Notes under the pieces: generated by a model | Told to the model about the DNA's origin: nothing | What the model saw: the letters and a program-made list of their open reading frames with translations, nothing else | The model's database searches: none | Part shown: positions 62,712 through 64,000 of the stretch, one piece after another | Layout of the letters: each line of letters starts with the position of its first letter | How positions within the stretch are numbered: position 1 is the stretch's first letter | Made by a program: the position numbers and the translations under genes | DNA from: Natronobacterium haloterrestre | GTDB lineage: Archaea; Halobacteriota; Halobacteria; Halobacteriales; Natrialbaceae | Assembly (NCBI RefSeq): GCF_900112205.1 | Contig: NZ_FOKW01000003.1 | Location: 186,001-250,000, forward strand | Direction: 5' to 3' | Length of the DNA: 64,000 bases

Positions 62712-63755
62712 ATGACCGACGACATCCGACTCTGTCGAACCTTCCAGACCGCACCGGCCGCCGTTCCGAAAGACGACTCGGCGAAGTACCTCGTCTCCGG
62801 CCTCGAGGCCGAGGGGTTCCAGGCCCCCGACTGGCTCGTGCCCGACCTCGAGGACGGCACCGCGCCCGACATGAAAGCCGAGGGGCTCGAGAACACGATC
62901 GAGAAGGTGCCCGAGTACGAGTTTCCGGGGGAGATCTGGCCCCGCGTCGAGTGGAGCTACGAGGACGCGTCGTTCCGCGAGAAGGGCCGGGAGCAGATCG
63001 ACCGGCTCGTCGCCGACCTGGGCGACGACATAGAGGGCGTCGTCGTCCCCAAGGTGGGGCGGCTGGCGGACGTCGAACGCGCCGCGGAGGCGGTCGCCGA
63101 GGCCGAGCGCGAACACGGCTACGCGGACGGCTCGATCGGTCTCTCGATCATCGTCGAGACCGGACGGGCCCGGTCGGACCTGCGCGAGATCGCGAAGTTC
63201 GGTGCGGATTCGCGACTCACCGCGCTGGTCTTCGGCCCGGTCGACTACGCCGCGGAACTCGGCGGCCGCGACCTCGGCGACGGGATGCCCCGCTGGGAGG
63301 GCCTGCTCGAGGCGCTGTCGAACGAGGCCAGCGCGGCGGGCCTGCTCGCGATCGGCGGTCCGTTCGACGACCTGTTCACGGAACGTGCCGGGCTGACCTA
63401 CTACAACGCCGAGGAGTACGCCGACCAGATCGAGTACGAGGCCCGGATCGGCCTCGACGGCTCCTGGTCGCTGTATCCGAAACAGACGATTCAGGCGAAC
63501 ACCGTCCACATGCCCACGCCCGAGGAACTCGAGCGCGACGTGAGCAAGATCGAGCGGTTCAACGCCGCCAAGCGGGAGGGAACCGGCGCCGTGACCCTGG
63601 ACGGTCAGATGGTCGACGAGGCCACGTTCAAGAACTTCAAGAACACCGTCGAGCAGGTGCGGGCGATCGACGCGACCCGGCCCGAGCAGACCGCTGACTA
63701 CTACGACGAGGACCTGCTCGAGCGCGCGCTCGAACTCGAGTTGTCCTACCGGTAA
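62712..63755 (+). CDS. mcl: beta-methylmalyl-CoA / malyl-CoA lyase (CitE-like)
   Basis: Splits beta-methylmalyl-CoA into glyoxylate and propionyl-CoA. CitE-type features: WLVPDLEDGTAPDMKAEGLE with the metal Asp/Glu, WPRVEWSY, GVVVPKVGRLADV and GLSIIVETGRARSDLREIA. 347 residues, 28 bases after mch. Confidence 0.9.
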   Translation: MTDDIRLCRTFQTAPAAVPKDDSAKYLVSGLEAEGFQAPDWLVPDLEDGTAPDMKAEGLENTIEKVPEYEFPGEIWPRVEWSYEDASFREKGREQIDRLVADLGDDIEGVVVPKVGRLADVERAAEAVAEAEREHGYADGSIGLSIIVETGRARSDLREIAKFGADSRLTALVFGPVDYAAELGGRDLGDGMPRWEGLLEALSNEASAAGLLAIGGPFDDLFTERAGLTYYNAEEYADQIEYEARIGLDGSWSLYPKQTIQANTVHMPTPEELERDVSKIERFNAAKREGTGAVTLDGQMVDEATFKNFKNTVEQVRAIDATRPEQTADYYDEDLLERALELELSYR

Positions 63756-63846
63756 CGGGGCCTGTGGCGGATCGGGATCGAAGCGACTACCGGCCGATCC
63801 GGCCGGCGACCATGACCGTTTTGTGATCGGTCACGTACACGTCGGT

Positions 63847-64000
63847 ATGGCAGATACCGACACGGGACGCGATCCGGAAGCGCTCGTCAGGGAGTACTAC
63901 GACCTCGTGGACGCCGACGAATACGACGACCTCGTCGCACTCTTCACCGACGACGTTCGGTACGAACGTCCCGGACAGGGTGCGATCGAGGGCCGCGAGG
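63847..64000 (+). CDS. SnoaL-like NTF2-fold protein, 3' end outside window
   Basis: Starts MADTDTGRDPEALVREYYDL and continues DEYDDLVALFTDDVRYER, the beginning of a SnoaL/NTF2-like domain. The gene is cut by the window end. It may be unrelated to the methylaspartate cluster, separated from mcl by 91 bases. Confidence 0.72.
   Translation, partial: MADTDTGRDPEALVREYYDLVDADEYDDLVALFTDDVRYERPGQGAIEGRE

Noticed and set aside
1-64000. CRISPR arrays, rRNA genes, complete insertion sequences
   Set aside because: No regularly spaced repeats, no rRNA-like stretches and no transposase motifs were seen.

Overview
The window is a stretch of haloarchaeal chromosome. The evidence is a very high GC content with CTCGAG-rich codons, strongly acidic proteins, TATA boxes about 25-30 bases before many starts with little or no leader, archaeal 20S proteasome, RNase P protein and SBDS genes, a HemAT globin transducer, TbsP, HalOD1, and several protein families seen mainly in haloarchaea. 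A complete methylaspartate-cycle cluster (a haloarchaeal acetate-assimilation route) suggests a Natrialba/Haloterrigena/Natrinema-like or Haloarcula-like organism. The genus cannot be fixed from the sequence alone.

Layout. 1-1.9 kb: trehalose synthesis (otsA, cut by the window edge, and otsB). 2-5.3 kb: a winged-helix regulator, a Tat-exported zinc metalloprotease and small haloarchaeal proteins. 5.4-12 kb: cysteine synthase, leucine-type dehydrogenase, a VOC protein, thioredoxin, a DUF255 thioredoxin-fold protein and two membrane proteins. 12-20.6 kb: aconitase, fructosamine kinase, the folA-thyA pair, prolyl oligopeptidase and a D-2-hydroxyacid dehydrogenase. 20.8-27.8 kb: purD, a membrane-anchored protein, hemAT, a class III aminotransferase, MgtC/DUF4010 and PadR. 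27.8-30.2 kb: a gene-free hairpin region, a 48-residue protein, an acidic lipoprotein and a zinc-ribbon protein. 30.4-37 kb: an OPT transporter with a PqqD-like partner, folD, a methyltransferase and glyA. 37.2-40.8 kb: a solitary CHAT-like (caspase-fold) protein and the regulator TbsP. 41-47.4 kb: cytidine deaminase, an RNase P p30 / methyltransferase / Pop5 / proteasome alpha operon, SBDS, FUN14 and HflX. 47.5-53.4 kb: a thiolase/DUF35 pair, a RecA-like protein, an RNase H-fold nuclease, a thioesterase, HalOD1, then about 900 bases without genes beside tRNA-Thr(TGT). 53.5-57 kb: GNAT, CBS, GTP cyclohydrolase III, DUF5785 and a type IV pilin. 57.1-63.8 kb: the methylaspartate cycle, with mct divergent from glmS-glmE-mal-mch-mcl. 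The window ends inside a SnoaL-like gene.

How the genes connect. Aconitase supplies 2-oxoglutarate and hence glutamate. The 57-64 kb cluster turns glutamate through methylaspartate and mesaconate into glyoxylate and propionyl-CoA. FolA, ThyA, FolD and GlyA give most of a one-carbon cycle. The RNase P, SBDS, HflX and proteasome genes form an RNA and protein homeostasis block.

Most notable oddities are: a solitary CHAT-like protein with an apparent His/Cys dyad; a thiolase with Ser at the expected nucleophile position, paired with a cysteine-free DUF35 protein; two diverged copies of one promoter/operator-like module in a gene-free stretch next to tRNA-Thr, with a third operator at 28 kb near two strong hairpins; and inverted repeats in front of tbsP and between mct and glmS. 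All function calls come from reading translated motifs, with no database search.
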